Source: an uncultured Lacinutrix sp.
GTDB lineage: Bacteria > Bacteroidota > Bacteroidia > Flavobacteriales > Flavobacteriaceae
Direction of reading: 5' to 3'
DNA: 64,000 nt
Assembly: GCF_947500605.1 (NCBI RefSeq)
Contig: NZ_CANMSJ010000008.1
Coordinates: forward strand, 1 to 64,000
Part shown: one piece after another, positions 27,661-35,510 of the stretch
Layout: each line of letters starts with the position of its first letter
Numbering within the stretch: position 1 is the first letter of the stretch
Notes under the pieces: generated by a model
Seen by the model: the letters and a program-made list of their open reading frames with translations, nothing else
What the model was told of the DNA's origin: nothing
The model's database searches: none
Program-made: the position numbers and the translations under genes

Positions 27661-28452
27661 ATGAAATATTTTCTTTCCCTACTTTTTTTAATTATAAGTT
27701 CATCATATGCATTTGCTCAAGTAGAGGAAACACGTGAAAAAGAAGCTGTAGAAGGTGTTATAATAGATTCTCAAACTAATGGACCAATAGACAATGTAAA
27801 TATTGTAAACCTTAATCAGGTTATTGGTACATCTACTAACACTAAAGGAGAATTTAAACTTAAAGCCAAAGTAAACGATACATTACACCTTACTTATGTA
27901 GGTTACAAATCTATTAAAGTACGTGTAACTAACGATTGGTTAAAATTTGGAAGCTCTAAAATTACATTAACAGAGTTAGCACTTGCCTTAGAAGAGATTG
28001 TTGTAAACGAATTACAACTTACTGGTTACTTAGAGTTAGATATAAAGCAAGTACAAGTAAATACAAATTACCGTTATAGTATTTCTGGTTTAAGTACAGG
28101 ATACGAAGCAGGAAATAATAAATCGCCAAATACAATTAGTAAGGTTTTAGGTTCCATATTTAATCCGTTAGATTTTCTCTACAATACATTTAGTAGAAAA
28201 GGTAACGAATTAAAGAAGCTTAAACAGATGAAAAAAGATGACGAAATTAGAAATCTTTTAGCCTCTCGTTTCGATAGAGAAACACTAATGGTCTTATTAC
28301 AATTAACTAGAGTAGATTTAGATGAGATTGTATCGCAATGCAATTACTCTAAAGATTTTATAAATAGTGCAAACGACCTTCAAATGCTAGACGCTATTAG
28401 TCAATGCTACGAAGAGTACAAAGTGCTAAGTCGTGATAGAAAACGTGGATAA
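27661..28452 (+). CDS. Secreted protein with carboxypeptidase-regulatory-like domain
   Basis: 263 residues from ATG at 27661 (signal peptide MKYFLSLLFLIISSSYAFAQ); the frame runs 11 codons further upstream but those residues do not fit a signal. The mature N-terminus is a CarboxypepD_reg-like beta domain (VEGVIIDSQTNGPIDNVNIVN, TSTNTKGEFKLKAKVNDTLHLTYVGYKS, LEEIVV), the domain that precedes TonB receptors. Here it is followed by an alpha-helical region instead of a barrel. Likely periplasmic; partner unknown. Confidence 0.85.
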   Translation: MKYFLSLLFLIISSSYAFAQVEETREKEAVEGVIIDSQTNGPIDNVNIVNLNQVIGTSTNTKGEFKLKAKVNDTLHLTYVGYKSIKVRVTNDWLKFGSSKITLTELALALEEIVVNELQLTGYLELDIKQVQVNTNYRYSISGLSTGYEAGNNKSPNTISKVLGSIFNPLDFLYNTFSRKGNELKKLKQMKKDDEIRNLLASRFDRETLMVLLQLTRVDLDEIVSQCNYSKDFINSANDLQMLDAISQCYEEYKVLSRDRKRG

Positions 28453-28474
28453 CATATAGTCTCCAGTACAAAAT

Positions 28475-28512
28475 AAAAAGCCTCAAAAATCTAAGATTTT
28501 TGAGGCTTTTTA
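28475..28512. terminator. Bidirectional terminator
   Basis: AAAAAGCCTCAAAAATCT pairs with AGATTTTTGAGGCTTTTT around a one-base centre; convergent genes end at 28452 and 28549, so it can serve both. Confidence 0.94.
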
Positions 28513-28548
28513 TTTAATTCCTATTTCACTGACTACTGAACAATTAAA

Positions 28549-29205
28549 CTATTCTTTTTCATGATAACGTTCAATAATTTCGCCATAGCTTTTAATTGTT
28601 TTTTTACACCAATCTAAACGCTTCTCAAGTTTTTCTTCTTCGGTTAAACGCCAATCAATATCCGTTTTCTTCAACTTTGTAGTTACATGTTGCAAAGTAA
28701 TTGCTGCAGATACAGATATATTTAAACTCTCTGTAAAACCAACCATTGGAATCTTCATAAAAACATCAGCTTCTTTTAAAACAGCTTCAGAAAGTCCTTC
28801 GGTTTCCCTTCCAAAGAAGAAACAAGACTTTTTAGTTACATCAAAATCATGCAACTCACAATCGTCTGTATGTGGTGTAGTTGCCACTATTTGATAACCT
28901 TGTTGTTTTAAATCCTTAATACATTCTTTTACCGATTGGTATCTATTTAAATCTACCCATTTTTGGGCGCCCATAGCAATTTCTCTGTCTATACGTTTGG
29001 TGTTTGTTTCTTCAACAATACTTACTTCCTGTATACCAAACACATCGCAACTACGTATTACAGCACTTGTGTTATGCAATTGGTAAACGTCTTCTGTAGC
29101 TACTGTAAAGTGTTTTGTACGGCCTTCTAAGACTTTATGAAAACGTTCTAACCTATTTTCGGTAAGGTAGGTTTCTAGGTGTTCTATCAGTTTAATATCA
29201 ATCAT
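28549..29205 (-). CDS. trmH: tRNA (guanosine(18)-2'-O)-methyltransferase
   Basis: 218 residues. A SpoU/TrmH-type SPOUT enzyme methylating the ribose of tRNA G18. The three motifs are present: NTSAVIRSCDVFGIQEV (with catalytic Arg), FFGRETEGLS and IPMVGFTESLNISVSAAI. The N-terminal helix and the C-terminal helical extension (LTEEEKLEKRLDWCKKTIKSY) match TrmH better than RlmB. Transcribed alone between two terminators. Confidence 0.95.
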   Translation of the reverse strand: MIDIKLIEHLETYLTENRLERFHKVLEGRTKHFTVATEDVYQLHNTSAVIRSCDVFGIQEVSIVEETNTKRIDREIAMGAQKWVDLNRYQSVKECIKDLKQQGYQIVATTPHTDDCELHDFDVTKKSCFFFGRETEGLSEAVLKEADVFMKIPMVGFTESLNISVSAAITLQHVTTKLKKTDIDWRLTEEEKLEKRLDWCKKTIKSYGEIIERYHEKE

Positions 29206-29216
29206 AACGTAAAAAT

Positions 29217-29248
29217 AAAAAAACCTGATACAATAGCACCAGGTTTTA
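29217..29248 (-). terminator. Terminator of the CHRD-like lipoprotein gene
   Basis: On the minus strand AAAACCTG and CAGGTTTT pair over a 12-nt loop, followed by a long T run, 30 bp after the stop. Confidence 0.85.
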
Positions 29249-29277
29249 AACTCTATATTAAAATACTGTAAAATGTA

Positions 29278-30141
29278 TTAGTTACTTCCAATATTGCCTT
29301 GAGCAATTAAAAGAGTGTTAGTTGTACTTAATTCTACATCTATATAACCATCTACAGCAATAACATCGCTATACATAAAAGCAGTACCATTGTCTAGTTC
29401 CGCTACATTTGTTTGGCTAACACCTCTTGTTTCGTTTAATCCAGAGGTTTCGTTAACTACTGTTATTCCTTTAATATTATTAAAAGTAAAAATAGTAGCA
29501 CCAGAAGCCGCTGCCATATTTCCCGAACGTATAAAAGCAGGATGTTCTCCACTTGCTGGCGTTCCTGTTAAGCTAAAAATAGCTAAAGCTTCACCATTTA
29601 ACCGCTCTTTAAAAGTAACTATTCCAGAAGCATTATTTAAATTACGCTCTTCTAAATTATAAGTTACTTGGTTGGTAGTTAATTCATTTTGTCCAATATC
29701 TACATTTGCTACTGGTGTGTTTAAGTTTACATCGTTAGACTTAACTTCTATATAACCATCGAAATTTAATAACTCTTCGTAAGAAATTGGAGTATCGTCA
29801 TCTAAACTTGTAAATACCGTTGTACTCATTCCTGTATCTCCATCGACAACATCTAAAGTTATCGCAACATCTTCACCATCGTTAGCAGCATTGTCCATGT
29901 ATAAAAACCCAGAATGGTAGTTATTATTAACAGTACCTAATAGTCTTAATTCTATACTTAGTGTAAAATTCGAATTTTTAATAAAACGAACCGTACCAGA
30001 AATTCCAGAATTATCAACTGTATTAAGTGTATATGTTTTAGATGCTAAATCTGTTACTTGATCTGTTTCTGCATCGTCCGATCTACAACTGCTTATTAGC
30101 ACTAATGGCATTAATATTAATACTTTAAAAAACGTTTTCAT
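29278..30141 (-). CDS. Lipoprotein with two CHRD-like repeats
   Basis: 287 residues with lipobox (MKTFFKVLILMPLVLISSCRS, Cys19). The mature protein is two homologous halves of about 125 residues. Each begins YTLNTVDNSGISGTVRF or YNLEERNLNNASGIVTF, contains a G-x-HPAFI/YHSGFLY segment, and ends VANVDIGQN or LIAQGNIGSN, the closing pattern of CHRD (chordin-like) domains. Bacterial CHRD proteins are extracytoplasmic with no established role. Monocistronic. Confidence 0.8.
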   Translation of the reverse strand: MKTFFKVLILMPLVLISSCRSDDAETDQVTDLASKTYTLNTVDNSGISGTVRFIKNSNFTLSIELRLLGTVNNNYHSGFLYMDNAANDGEDVAITLDVVDGDTGMSTTVFTSLDDDTPISYEELLNFDGYIEVKSNDVNLNTPVANVDIGQNELTTNQVTYNLEERNLNNASGIVTFKERLNGEALAIFSLTGTPASGEHPAFIRSGNMAAASGATIFTFNNIKGITVVNETSGLNETRGVSQTNVAELDNGTAFMYSDVIAVDGYIDVELSTTNTLLIAQGNIGSN

Positions 30142-30308
30142 TATGGATTAGGTTTTAATTACTGTTATAATAGCAAAACAAAATTACAGATTAATCGCAA
30201 GTCTGCCAACCTTAAAAGAAATAATACTAACTTTAAGGCTTAAAGATTTTATTATATTGAAACCTTCATTAACAGGTTTAATACAAAAAGATAATAATTA
30301 ACAAATAC

Positions 30309-30980
30309 ATGAAACACATTGTTGTACTTACTGGAGCTGGAATAAGTGCCGAAAGCGGGCTTAAAACCTTTAGAGACGCTAATGGGCTTTGGGAAGGACA
30401 TAACGTTATGGACGTTGCTTCTCCCGAAGGTTTTAAGGCTAATCCTGAATTGGTTTTCGATTTCTATAACCAACGCAGAAGACAACTATTAACGGTTAAA
30501 CCGAATGCAGCACATTTTGATTTAGCAGCTTTAGAAAGTACTTACAAAGTAACTATTATTACACAAAATGTAGACGATTTACATGAACGTGCAGGAAGTA
30601 GTAACGTGTATCATTTACATGGCGAATTATTAAAAGTGCGTTCTATAAAAAATGAAGCAGTAGTAAAACCTTGGACTGCCGATTTAAATCTTGGTGATTT
30701 AGACAAAAACGGACACCAATTACGACCACACATTGTTTGGTTTGGAGAAGCGGTACCAATGATTGATAAAGCCATAGAAATTTGTAACACAGCAGATATT
30801 TTACTTATTATCGGCACTTCTATGCAAGTATATCCTGCTGCTAGTTTAATGCATTATGTACCAGAAAACACTGCCACTTATTTTATAGACCCAAAGCCTT
30901 CTATTGGTGAATCTAAAAACTTAACTGTTATAGAAGCTACTGCAACCAAAGGTGTTAAACAATTTATTAATCTACTGTAA
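30309..30980 (+). CDS. Sir2-family NAD-dependent protein deacylase, zinc-less
   Basis: 223 residues. Sirtuin motifs: LTGAGISAESG (8-17), FRDANGLW (21-28), ITQNVDDLHERAG (84-96), catalytic His104 in YHLHGE, RPHIVWFGEAVP and IGTSMQVYPAAS. Tyr53 and Arg56 (DFYNQRRR) fit the Y-x-x-R pair of class III enzymes that remove succinyl or malonyl groups. The four zinc-binding cysteines of the classical module are absent: there is no Cys between 105 and 150. It is followed by the DUF4421 gene after 4 bp. Confidence 0.95.
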   Translation: MKHIVVLTGAGISAESGLKTFRDANGLWEGHNVMDVASPEGFKANPELVFDFYNQRRRQLLTVKPNAAHFDLAALESTYKVTIITQNVDDLHERAGSSNVYHLHGELLKVRSIKNEAVVKPWTADLNLGDLDKNGHQLRPHIVWFGEAVPMIDKAIEICNTADILLIIGTSMQVYPAASLMHYVPENTATYFIDPKPSIGESKNLTVIEATATKGVKQFINLL

Positions 30981-30984
30981 TTAA

Positions 30985-31941
30985 ATGAAGTATAGCTTAC
31001 TCGTATTTTTAATGTGTTTTACTGTTTTTAGCTACAGCCAAGAAACCGAAAACGACTCTACTTACATTACCTCTTTTAAGCATAAAATAATGCTTAAAGC
31101 AAATATTAATACACAAACCGAATCGTATTCCATACAAAATAACGATACCGAGAATTTTAGCTTAACGGCTAATAACAATTTTAAATTTACGCTATCTGCT
31201 AATTATGAGTTTCTGGGTATAAGTATTGGTTTTTCGCCAAAAGCGAGAAACTTGCCTTATAAAACATCTTTTCAGGATATTAAAGTGAATTTGTTTATAA
31301 AACAATGGATACAGAATATTCAATACAGACGTGTTCGTGGTTTTTATAGAGATGGTGAAATATTAGAAGGTATGCAAGAGGAGTTTCCTAACTTTAAAAC
31401 TATCAGTTGGAATGGTGCAACTTCTTACGTTATGAATCCAAACTTCTCACTAAAACACGTGCTATATAATACCGAGTGGCAACGCAAAAGTGCAGGAAGT
31501 TTAATACCAAGCTTGCGTTATGGTTACCAACGTATTTCCGATTATGTGTTAGACGACAAAGAAGTTCAAAACTTTTATAACCTTTCTATAGCTTCAGATT
31601 ATTACTACACTTGGGTTTTAGAAAAAAACTGGTTTGTTACGCCCTCTATTTCTCCAGCTATTGGTGTCCGTTTTACAAACTACGCTTTAGGAGATATAAA
31701 CGAGCAAAATACTTTATTTACTACAGCTTTAGACTTAGGCTTATACTTTGGTTATACCTCTCCAGACTTTGTTGCAGGTGCTAATTTTAATTTCGATTCT
31801 AAAGCTTCTAATGCTAAATCAAAAACCAATATTATTAGTGATAGAAGTTATGCAAAACTCTATTTCGGCTACCGTTTTAATGCGCCTAAATCTGCAAAAA
31901 GAAGTGTAGATTGGCTTAAAGAAAAAGTAAAAAAGAAGTAA
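30985..31941 (+). CDS. DUF4421 outer-membrane barrel-like protein
   Basis: 318 residues with signal peptide (MKYSLLVFLMCFTVFSYSQ). Repeated amphipathic beta strands (FKFTLSANYEFLGISIGFSPK, LFIKQWIQNIQYRRVRGFY, SLIPSLRYGYQRI, YAKLYFGYRFN) and the motif KARNLPYKTSFQDI fit the DUF4421 family of predicted outer-membrane beta-barrels in Bacteroidota. Function unknown. It is the second gene of a two-gene operon with the sirtuin and ends 3 bp from the convergent ABC-F gene. Confidence 0.85.
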   Translation: MKYSLLVFLMCFTVFSYSQETENDSTYITSFKHKIMLKANINTQTESYSIQNNDTENFSLTANNNFKFTLSANYEFLGISIGFSPKARNLPYKTSFQDIKVNLFIKQWIQNIQYRRVRGFYRDGEILEGMQEEFPNFKTISWNGATSYVMNPNFSLKHVLYNTEWQRKSAGSLIPSLRYGYQRISDYVLDDKEVQNFYNLSIASDYYYTWVLEKNWFVTPSISPAIGVRFTNYALGDINEQNTLFTTALDLGLYFGYTSPDFVAGANFNFDSKASNAKSKTNIISDRSYAKLYFGYRFNAPKSAKRSVDWLKEKVKKK

Positions 31942-31944
31942 AAC

Positions 31945-33576
31945 CTATAGGTTCATTTCTTTAATGCTTTTAATACGGTTTCTTTCTAAAAAGGCATCAA
32001 TAGTTTCAAAATGCTCGATAACACGTTGGTCTTTAAATTCGAATACTTTTTGAGATAAACCTTGTAAGAAATCACGATCGTGAGATACTAATATTAGCGT
32101 ACCATCGAAACTTTGAAGCGCTTCCTTTAAAACATCTTTAGATTTTAAATCTAAGTGATTTGTAGGCTCATCGAGAATAAGCAAGTTTACAGGCTCTAAT
32201 AATAGTTTTACCATTGCCAATCTGGTTTTTTCTCCTCCAGATAATACACTTACTTTCTTTTCTATATCGTCGCCTTTAAACATAAAACGACCTAAAATAT
32301 TTTTAATTTGTGTTCTTACATCGCCTTTTGCTACTAAATCTACTGTTTGAAAAACAGTTAATTCTGTATCTAATAAAGCGGCTTGGTTTTGTGCAAAATA
32401 ACCAACCTGTACATTATGGCCTAAATTACACTTCCCTTCTACTTCTATTTCGCCAAGAATAGATTTAATCATGGTAGATTTACCTTCACCATTTCTACCC
32501 ACAAAGCTTACTTTCTCACCTCTAGCAATAGAGAAACTTGCATTTTTAAATACCGTAAGATCACCGTAACTTTTAGTTAAATCTTCTACCATTACCGGAT
32601 AATCTCCAGAACGTTGTGCAGATGGAAACTTTAATTTTAAAGCTGCATTATCAACCTCATCAATTTCTATAATTTGTAACTTCTCAAGCATACGCTCTCT
32701 AGACGTTACTTGGTTTGTTTTAGAAAAAGTACCTTTAAAACGATCAATAAATTGCTGGTTATCTGCAATAAACTTTTGCTGCTCTTGGTATGCTTTTACT
32801 TGGTGTACTCTTCGTTCTTCTCTTAATTGTAAGTAATGTGAATAGTTAGCCTTATAATCGTAAATACGTCCCATAGTAACCTCTATAGTACGATTGGTAA
32901 TATTATCGATAAAAGCACGATCATGAGAAATAACCATTACCGCATTGGCTTTATTAACTAAGAAATCTTCTAACCAAATTACCGATTCTATATCAATGTG
33001 GTTTGTAGGCTCATCTAATAAAATTAAATCTGGTTTCTGAAGCAAAATTTTAGCCAACTCAATACGCATTCTCCAACCTCCAGAAAACTCGTTAGTTAAT
33101 CTTGTAAAATCTTCTTGCTTAAAACCAAGACCTTTTAAGGCTTTCTCTACCTCAGCATCGTAATTAACATCTTCTAAAGCATAATACAGTTCGCCTAATT
33201 CGCTCACTTTTTCGATAATAGACATGTACTCGTCGCTCTCGTAATCCGTTCTTGTTTCTAAAGCTTTATTGTACTCGTCCATTTGGCTCTTCATTTTAAA
33301 AACGTGAGCAAATGCTTTCGATGCTTCTTCAAAAACAGTACAATTATCTTGTGTTAGTAAATGCTGCGGAAGGTATGCAATTACAGTTTCCTTTGGATGA
33401 CTTATTTTTCCTCTAGTAGGACTTTGAGCGCCTGCTACAATTTTCATCATAGTAGATTTTCCTGCGCCATTCTTTCCCATAAGTGCAATCTTATCGTTAG
33501 GATTAATAACGAAATTTACATCGCTAAATAAGGTTGTACCACTAAATTCTACTGCTAAGTTATCTACTGTAATCAT
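31945..33576 (-). CDS. ABC-F family ATP-binding protein
   Basis: 543 residues, two ABC domains without membrane parts. Walker A GKNGAGKST and GRNGEGKST, signatures FSGGWRMR and LSGGEKTR, Walker B LILLDEPTNHIDIE and LLILDEPTNHLDLK; between them the P-site tRNA interaction linker (LQLREERRVHQVKAYQEQQKFI). ABC-F proteins bind the ribosome E site and release stalled translation; this one is closest in layout to YbiT. No specific resistance role can be claimed. Confidence 0.95.
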   Translation of the reverse strand: MITVDNLAVEFSGTTLFSDVNFVINPNDKIALMGKNGAGKSTMMKIVAGAQSPTRGKISHPKETVIAYLPQHLLTQDNCTVFEEASKAFAHVFKMKSQMDEYNKALETRTDYESDEYMSIIEKVSELGELYYALEDVNYDAEVEKALKGLGFKQEDFTRLTNEFSGGWRMRIELAKILLQKPDLILLDEPTNHIDIESVIWLEDFLVNKANAVMVISHDRAFIDNITNRTIEVTMGRIYDYKANYSHYLQLREERRVHQVKAYQEQQKFIADNQQFIDRFKGTFSKTNQVTSRERMLEKLQIIEIDEVDNAALKLKFPSAQRSGDYPVMVEDLTKSYGDLTVFKNASFSIARGEKVSFVGRNGEGKSTMIKSILGEIEVEGKCNLGHNVQVGYFAQNQAALLDTELTVFQTVDLVAKGDVRTQIKNILGRFMFKGDDIEKKVSVLSGGEKTRLAMVKLLLEPVNLLILDEPTNHLDLKSKDVLKEALQSFDGTLILVSHDRDFLQGLSQKVFEFKDQRVIEHFETIDAFLERNRIKSIKEMNL

Positions 33577-33680
33577 ATTTATTTCTTTGAGAACGCGAAA
33601 TTAAGAAAAAGGCTAATATTCTCTTTATTAAAAGTACACTTTATAAAAAAATTGTCGAAATTTGAATTTAAACTACCGTT

Positions 33681-33711
33681 GAACATAATTCATTGGAACG
33701 GAATCATGTTC
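33681..33711 (+). other. Covarying hairpin at the left end of element 2
   Basis: GAACATAATTC pairs with GAATCATGTTC over loop ATTGGAACG; the only mismatch is A-C at pair seven, exactly as in element 1. Five of the eleven pairs differ from element 1 and all five stay paired. Confidence 0.85.
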
Positions 33712-33760
33712 GATACATTATACATAAACGTTGGCAATAATATTGGAAACTCTAATTAAT

Positions 33761-34219
33761 ATGAAACAAATTATTACAATAATATTTTTCTTAACATCAA
33801 TAATTAGTTATTCTCAAATTAATTTGAATTTCGAAGAAGTTCAAACGAAATTCGGAAAAAAAAACATAACGGAATCCAAAACTGATGGAAATCATTTTGA
33901 AGTAAAAAAACTGAATGAGACTGAAACAATTAAATTTACTTACAATCTTGAAAATATTGCGACTATGATTGAAGTCGAAAATAATCAATCGATAAATAAT
34001 GACCGATTCCATAAACTAGCAAAAAAATTTAATCCGAAATTTAAATTAACATCTTCAAGAAATACTGAATTATTAAATTTATACTATGATTCAAAAAATC
34101 AACTTTTAACTATTAAAGTTTATAAGACAAACAAAAAAACGGAATTGAATAAAATTATTTTTATTTCAGATACTAAAATTATATTGGAAATAATTCCTAA
34201 CATTTATAGATGGAAATAA
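33761..34219 (+). CDS. Small secreted protein, cargo of element 2
   Basis: 152 residues from ATG at 33761, giving a signal peptide (MKQIITIIFFLTSIISYSQ). A longer frame from a TTG at 33731 is unlikely because that TTG is part of the conserved motif ACGTTGGCAATAAT shared with element 1. The mature part is Lys/Asn/Ile-rich with no recognisable domain (VQTKFGKKNITESKTDG, LLNLYYDSKNQLLTI). Very AT-rich compared with flanking genes, in line with transfer. Function unknown. Confidence 0.75.
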   Translation: MKQIITIIFFLTSIISYSQINLNFEEVQTKFGKKNITESKTDGNHFEVKKLNETETIKFTYNLENIATMIEVENNQSINNDRFHKLAKKFNPKFKLTSSRNTELLNLYYDSKNQLLTIKVYKTNKKTELNKIIFISDTKIILEIIPNIYRWK

Positions 34220-34227
34220 GTACTATC

Positions 34228-34353
34228 GCCAACATCGTGTATGAAAAAATGCTAAATTAGTGCTTAAATAAAATCAGTTGCTCTTTTGTTTCATCTGATT
34301 TTTCTGCGGAAAATACTCGCACACAAACACACAAGTGTTCTTATACATAAACG
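34228..34353 (+). repeat. attC-like module after the element 2 gene
   Basis: GCCAACATCGTGTATGAA (34228-34245) faces CTTATACATAAACG (34340-34353). The left copy of the latter continues as TTGGC at 33731, which completes a GCCAAC/GTTGGC pair if the cassette is joined end to end. The layout resembles integron attC sites. Length is almost identical to the element 1 module. From here to 34458 I see nothing else except the right end of the element. Confidence 0.5.
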
Positions 34354-34458
34354 GTAGTTTAAATTCGAAACCACCTAAAAACAAACTTCTTAAAGATTTA
34401 AACCTCTAAATCCAAAACAAAAGAGTACTTTCGCGCACTATTAAAAATAGCATTTATT

Positions 34459-34905
34459 ATGAAGCGTATTAACGAGTACAGAAAATTATTTCAAGTTGAA
34501 GCAAAACCAACACTTGGAGAGCTTAAAAAGAAGTATAGAAACCTAGTAAAGGAATGGCATCCAGATAAGTTTCAAGATGAAGATGAAAAAGCTGCAGAAG
34601 CAGAAGAAATGGGACGTAAAGTTATTGACGCTTACCACTTTTTAGTTAGTATTGCTCCAGAAACTCATGCTGCTAATTCAGAAGAATACAATACTACTAT
34701 CACTTCTCCTATTATGGATTGGAAACATAAAGGTTTACTTTTAGAAGTTACTTTTTTAGATGGTAATACTTACGAGTACTTTGGTGTTAATAAAGCATTA
34801 TACATTAAATTTTCTCAAAGTGATAAGCAAACACGTTTTGCTAAACGTAGTATTTTTAACTCGTTTACTTACAGAAAAATTAAAAAGAAAGATGTTGTTG
34901 CATAA
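34459..34905 (+). CDS. J-domain protein with C-terminal KTSC domain
   Basis: 148 residues. The N-terminal half is a short J domain with the HPD motif (LGELKKKYRNLVKEWHPDKFQDEDEK, about 19-44), which would stimulate DnaK. The C-terminal half (about 93-143: LLLEVTFLDGNTYEYFGVNKALYIKFSQS, then FNSFTYRKIKK) matches the KTSC domain (an SH3-like fold linked to lysyl-tRNA synthetase C-termini). No zinc finger or GF region, so not a canonical DnaJ. Client unknown. Monocistronic with its own terminator. Confidence 0.88.
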   Translation: MKRINEYRKLFQVEAKPTLGELKKKYRNLVKEWHPDKFQDEDEKAAEAEEMGRKVIDAYHFLVSIAPETHAANSEEYNTTITSPIMDWKHKGLLLEVTFLDGNTYEYFGVNKALYIKFSQSDKQTRFAKRSIFNSFTYRKIKKKDVVA

Positions 34906-34928
34906 TAGTAACGCAAAATCTTATATAT

Positions 34929-34969
34929 AAAAAAAGCCTCAAGAAATTAAATTTTTGAGGCTTTTTTGT
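34929..34969 (+). terminator. Rho-independent terminator
   Basis: AAAAAAGCCTCAAGAAAT pairs with ATTTTTGAGGCTTTTTT apart from one mismatch, followed by T residues, 24 bp after the J-KTSC gene. Confidence 0.92.
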
Positions 34970-35000
34970 GTTTTGACACTTGTTGTTTTATCGTTTCTCG

Positions 35001-35495
35001 TTTTTTCATTCTTCGTTTTTTCATTCTTCGTTTTGTCATTCCTGCGAAGGCAGGAATCTATTATCAATACAAGGTGGATTTCTTCCTTCGCAGGAATGAC
35101 ATACAATAGTACTTTGTTAATCAATTAAGAATGGTAGAAACAAGTACTAATGTCATTCAGAAGGAAGTATGACTGAAGAATCTCTAAAAACTAAACTGTT
35201 TGAATATTTAGGTTCTTCGTTTTGTCACTCTTCGTTTTATCATTCCTGCGAAGGCAGGAATCCATTATGAATATAGAGTGGATTCCTGCTTTCGCAGGAA
35301 TGACATACAATAGTACTTTGTTAATCAATTAAGAATGGTAGAAACAAGTACAAATGTCATTCAGAAGGAAGCATGACTGAAGAATCTCTAAAAACAAAAC
35401 TGTCTCTATTTTAGATTCTTCGCTTTGCTCTGAATTACAGACTCTAAACTATACAAAGTGGATTCCTGCCTTCGCAGGAATGACAAAACGAATAA
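35001..35495. repeat. Intergenic repeat cluster with a 204-bp offset direct duplication
   Basis: 35027-35199 and 35231-35403 are two direct copies about 173 bp long at a constant 204-bp offset without indels and with only scattered substitutions. Each holds the inverted pair CATTCCTGCGAAGGCAGGAA / TTCCTKCYTTCGCAGGAATG, then ATACAATAGTACTTTGTTAA and a TCATTCAGAAGGAAG stretch. A third partial unit is at 35460-35488. Upstream, 35001-35036 is a short tandem of TTCGTTTTTTCATTC. No credible gene is present; a 61-residue minus-strand frame here is repeat-derived. Confidence 0.92.
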
Positions 35496-35510
35496 CAGAA
35501 TACTAATCCT

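Larger units (their letters stand above)
33661..34370 (+). mobile_element. 710-bp element 2: same ends and hairpin as element 1
   Basis: Ends at 33661-33680 and 34350-34370 are inverted copies matching 19 of 20 bp (TTYGAATTTAAACTACCGTT), and both match the ends of element 1 (consensus TTYGWATTTAAACTAYCGTT). Inside the left end are a hairpin (33681-33711), the motif ACGTTGGCAATAAT (33727-33740), one gene, and a 126-bp attC-like module. A perfect 13-bp direct repeat TTATACATAAACG lies at 33718-33730 and 34341-34353 on either side of the cargo. No recombinase is encoded. Confidence 0.8.

Noticed and set aside
34939-35124. 61-residue minus-strand frame (MINKVLLYVIPAKEEIHLV start).
   Set aside because: It runs through the palindromic repeats and low-complexity tandem; its K/N/T-rich tail is a translation of the repeat. 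Not a gene.
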